From Azospirillaceae bacterium (lineage in GTDB: Bacteria; Pseudomonadota; Alphaproteobacteria; Azospirillales; Azospirillaceae), in assembly GCA_035645145.1 (NCBI GenBank), contig DASQNC010000048.1, positions 53,517 through 117,516 of the forward strand: 64,000 bases of DNA, read 5' to 3'. The number at the start of each line of letters is the position of its first letter. Within the stretch, counting starts at the first letter, position 1. Positions 60,720-64,000 of this stretch are shown here, one piece after another. The translations under genes and the position numbers were made by a program. Under the pieces are notes generated by a model, which saw nothing but the letters and a program-made list of their open reading frames with translations, ran no database searches and had not been told where the DNA came from.

Positions 60720-61346
60720 ATGCTTACCCGCCGCACCCTTGTGACCGCAGCCTTGTCGCTGGCGATAGCCGGCGGCATGGCCGTCCCCGCTTCCGCCGCC
60801 CCGAACCCGGAGGCGGCCTCGAAGTTCATCAACACCCTCGCGGCTGACGCCCTGCGTTTAGTTGAAGAGGACCGGCTGAAGAGCCAAGCGAACGTCGGGA
60901 AGTTCCGCGACCTGTTCCGGGCGAACTTCGACGTCCCGTACATCTCCCGCTTTGTTCTGGGCCGCTTCTGGGGCACCGCGACGGCCGAACAGCAGCAGGA
61001 ATACCAGCGCCTGTTCGAGGATTGGGTTGTTTCGATCTACGCCGAGCGGTTCAACCAGTATTCGGGCGAGACCTTGAAAGTGGTCGGCGCCCGGGCCGAG
61101 GGTGAACGCGATACGCTGGTGAACAGCCAGATCGTCCGGCCGAACGCCCAGGTCATCAACCTGGAATGGCGCGTACGCGAGGCCGGCAGCCAGTTGAAGA
61201 TCATCGACGTGTCCGTCGAGAACGCCAGCATGAGCCGGACCCAGCGGCAGGATTTCGAGTCCATCATCCTGCGCAATGGCGGCCGGATCGAGCCGCTGCT
61301 GGACGAGTTGCGCCGCCGCATCCAGACGGCGGCGACCCCGCGCTGA
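60720..61346 (+). CDS. mlaC: Periplasmic phospholipid carrier MlaC
   Basis: 208 residues with a Sec signal peptide (about 1-26, ending P-A-S-A-A). The Tol-tolerance/MlaC fold is visible: F-I-N-T-L-A-A-D-A-L, F-R-A-N-F-D-V-P-Y-I-S-R-F-V-L-G, Y-Q-R-L-F-E-D-W-V-V-S-I-Y-A and the C-terminal I-D-V-S-V-E-N-A-S-M-S-R-T-Q-R. It shuttles phospholipid between MlaA and the inner-membrane MlaFEDB complex, which is not in this window. Begins three bases after mlaA, so the two are one operon. Confidence 0.93.
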   Translation: MLTRRTLVTAALSLAIAGGMAVPASAAPNPEAASKFINTLAADALRLVEEDRLKSQANVGKFRDLFRANFDVPYISRFVLGRFWGTATAEQQQEYQRLFEDWVVSIYAERFNQYSGETLKVVGARAEGERDTLVNSQIVRPNAQVINLEWRVREAGSQLKIIDVSVENASMSRTQRQDFESIILRNGGRIEPLLDELRRRIQTAATPR

Positions 61347-61381
61347 GAAGCATCGGGGCCGCCAAGCCAAGATCGAACACC

Positions 61382-61408
61382 AAGGGCCGGTGCGGTGCAC
61401 CGGCCCTT
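61382..61408 (+). terminator. Terminator of mlaA-mlaC
   Basis: Perfect 12-bp stem (61382-61393 with 61397-61408), loop GGT, then TCC; 35 bases after the mlaC stop. The T run is part of the stem. Confidence 0.75.
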
Positions 61409-61449
61409 TCCGCATCCGCAGCCCCTTGGTGCTTGGGGGCGCAGGCCCG

Positions 61450-61484
61450 AATGAAAAAGGCCCCGCGGCGGCAACCGCGGGGCC
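61450..61484 (-). terminator. Rho-independent terminator of ettA
   Basis: On the minus strand, a 10-bp G/C stem (61484-61475 with 61468-61459) is followed by TTTTTCATT. It lies 28 bases after the ettA stop. Confidence 0.9.
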
Positions 61485-61512
61485 CTTTCCGTCCGACGTC
61501 CGGGGCGCCGGT

Positions 61513-63195
<1,683 letters not shown>

Positions 63196-63363
63196 GTCCG
63201 CGGCTCTCCGGAAAGCGTTCGGCAGGTCGGGCGGGGCCGCATCAACGCTCGGCCGCACCGCCCGGAAGCGGGCGTTGTACCGCAGGTGCGGCCGGAATGC
63301 GAGCCTGCCGGCCCCTGCGCACGGCACGATCGAACCGGACGGGACCGCGCCCGCCCACAAGGA

Positions 63364-63387
63364 AGGGCGCCGGGTTGCCCCGGCGCC
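63364..63387 (-). terminator. Hairpin after the MFS transporter gene
   Basis: Perfect 10-bp arms (63364-63373 and 63378-63387) with a four-base loop, 49 bases after the transporter stop on the minus strand, followed there by TTCCTTG. Moderate terminator. Confidence 0.6.
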
Positions 63388-63435
63388 CCATGGAGTCCAA
63401 GCCGTCCGGGTGCGTTCGGCCCCCGGGGGGACGGA

Positions 63436-64000
63436 TCAGCGGACGTCTTCGGCGAAGATGTCGCGGTCCTTGGTCTCGGGTATGAAAAGCAGGCCGATCA
63501 CGAACGTCGCCAGCGCAACCACGATCGGGTACCAGAGGCCGTAGTAGATGTCGCCGGTCTGCGCGATCATCGCGAAGGCCGTCGCCGGCAGCAGGCCGCC
63601 GAACCAGCCGTTGCCGATGTGGTAGGGGAGGGACATCGCGGTATAGCGGATCCGCGTCGGGAAGAACTCCACCAGCGCCGCCGCGATCGGGCCGTACACC
63701 GCCGTCACGTACAGGACCATGATGGTCAGCAGCATGATGACCGAGAGGGCCTGCGGGTTGCCCAGCGCCGAGAAGAAGCCGCTCACCTTCACCTTCGCGG
63801 GGTCGGTCGCGATCGGGTAGCCCGCCGCCGTCGCCGCGGCGCCGAGGTCCCGTGTGAAGCCGGCGGCATCGGTGAAGGGCACGTCCTGGCCGTTCACCGT
63901 GATCCTGAGCGGCGTACCCGCCGGGGCATCCACCTTCTCGTAGCGCAGCGCCTGCTGCGAGAGCACGCGGCGGACGATGTCGCAAGGCGCCGTGAAGGTG
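63436..64000 (-). CDS. MHS-type MFS transporter, C-terminal part (partial)
   Basis: About 188 residues of the C-terminal half; the gene begins beyond the window. Seen: a long polar insert (about 70 residues with I-T-V-N-G-Q-D-V-P-F and T-R-D-L-G-A-A) before a helix pair, then the loop A-A-A-L-V-E-F-F-P-T-R-I-R-Y-T-A-M-S-L-P-Y-H and a final helix ending F-I-P-E-T-K-D-R-D-I. E-F-F-P-T-x-x-R and the P-E-T-K end are typical of the metabolite:H+ symporter (MHS) group, which carries organic acids or betaine-like compounds. The insert should be periplasmic. The substrate is not decidable here. Confidence 0.8.
   Translation of the reverse strand, partial: TFTAPCDIVRRVLSQQALRYEKVDAPAGTPLRITVNGQDVPFTDAAGFTRDLGAAATAAGYPIATDPAKVKVSGFFSALGNPQALSVIMLLTIMVLYVTAVYGPIAAALVEFFPTRIRYTAMSLPYHIGNGWFGGLLPATAFAMIAQTGDIYYGLWYPIVVALATFVIGLLFIPETKDRDIFAEDVR

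Overview
The window is high-GC chromosomal DNA of an alphaproteobacterium, most likely of the Rhodospirillales/Azospirillum type. The evidence is a complete division and cell-wall (dcw) cluster running into lpxC, a methionine synthase split into two polypeptides, a recN-ligA pair next to bamD, a SahR-type regulator beside metF, and strong G/C preference at third codon positions. I see no phage, insertion sequence, CRISPR array, tRNA or rRNA. The main RNA gene is the RNase P RNA.

Layout. 1-6.6 kb is accessory: the tail of a ClpP-like protease, a short-chain dehydrogenase lacking the catalytic tyrosine, two small membrane proteins, and a family 2 glycoside hydrolase flanked by two orphan periplasmic binding proteins. 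6.9-14.4 kb holds agmatine deiminase, a GDSL-esterase autotransporter and a four-gene polyamine ABC importer (potFGHI order on the minus strand). 14.5-15.8 kb holds rnpB and a class I methyltransferase. After about 0.9 kb without a gene but with several palindromes, 16.7-35.2 kb is the dcw operon: mraZ-rsmH-ftsL-ftsI-murE-murF-mraY-murD-ftsW-murG-murC-murB-ddl-ftsQ-ftsA-ftsZ. It is very compact, with eight ATGA stop/start overlaps, and ends in a strong terminator. lpxC follows with its own structured leader and a TTG start.

36.6-46.9 kb is mixed housekeeping and unknown: a secreted pentapeptide-repeat protein, a glycine-zipper lipoprotein, a UvrD/PcrA helicase, PrmA, a DUF1127 protein, an aminopeptidase P with an extra N-terminal region, a tandem pair of membrane-anchored coiled-coil proteins and a GNAT acetyltransferase. 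46.9-53.6 kb (minus strand) has ligA, recN, bamD and an ABC exporter. 53.7-59.7 kb is a methionine/SAM-cycle locus: metH in two genes (plus strand) converging on sahR-metF (minus strand). The two outer promoters carry the same 16-bp palindrome in the same position relative to -10 and -35. 59.9-64 kb has mlaA-mlaC, ettA and the end of an MHS-type MFS transporter.

The best-supported regulatory observations are the paired SahR operators, four TGGG repeats at 10-bp spacing upstream of mraZ that match the known MraZ site architecture, the tandem 23-bp repeats upstream of the glycoside hydrolase, and the three-hairpin leader of lpxC. The least understood coding material is the membrane coiled-coil pair at 45.0-46.1 kb and the small unknown proteins. 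No obviously new multi-gene system is visible; most of the window is conserved core genome.
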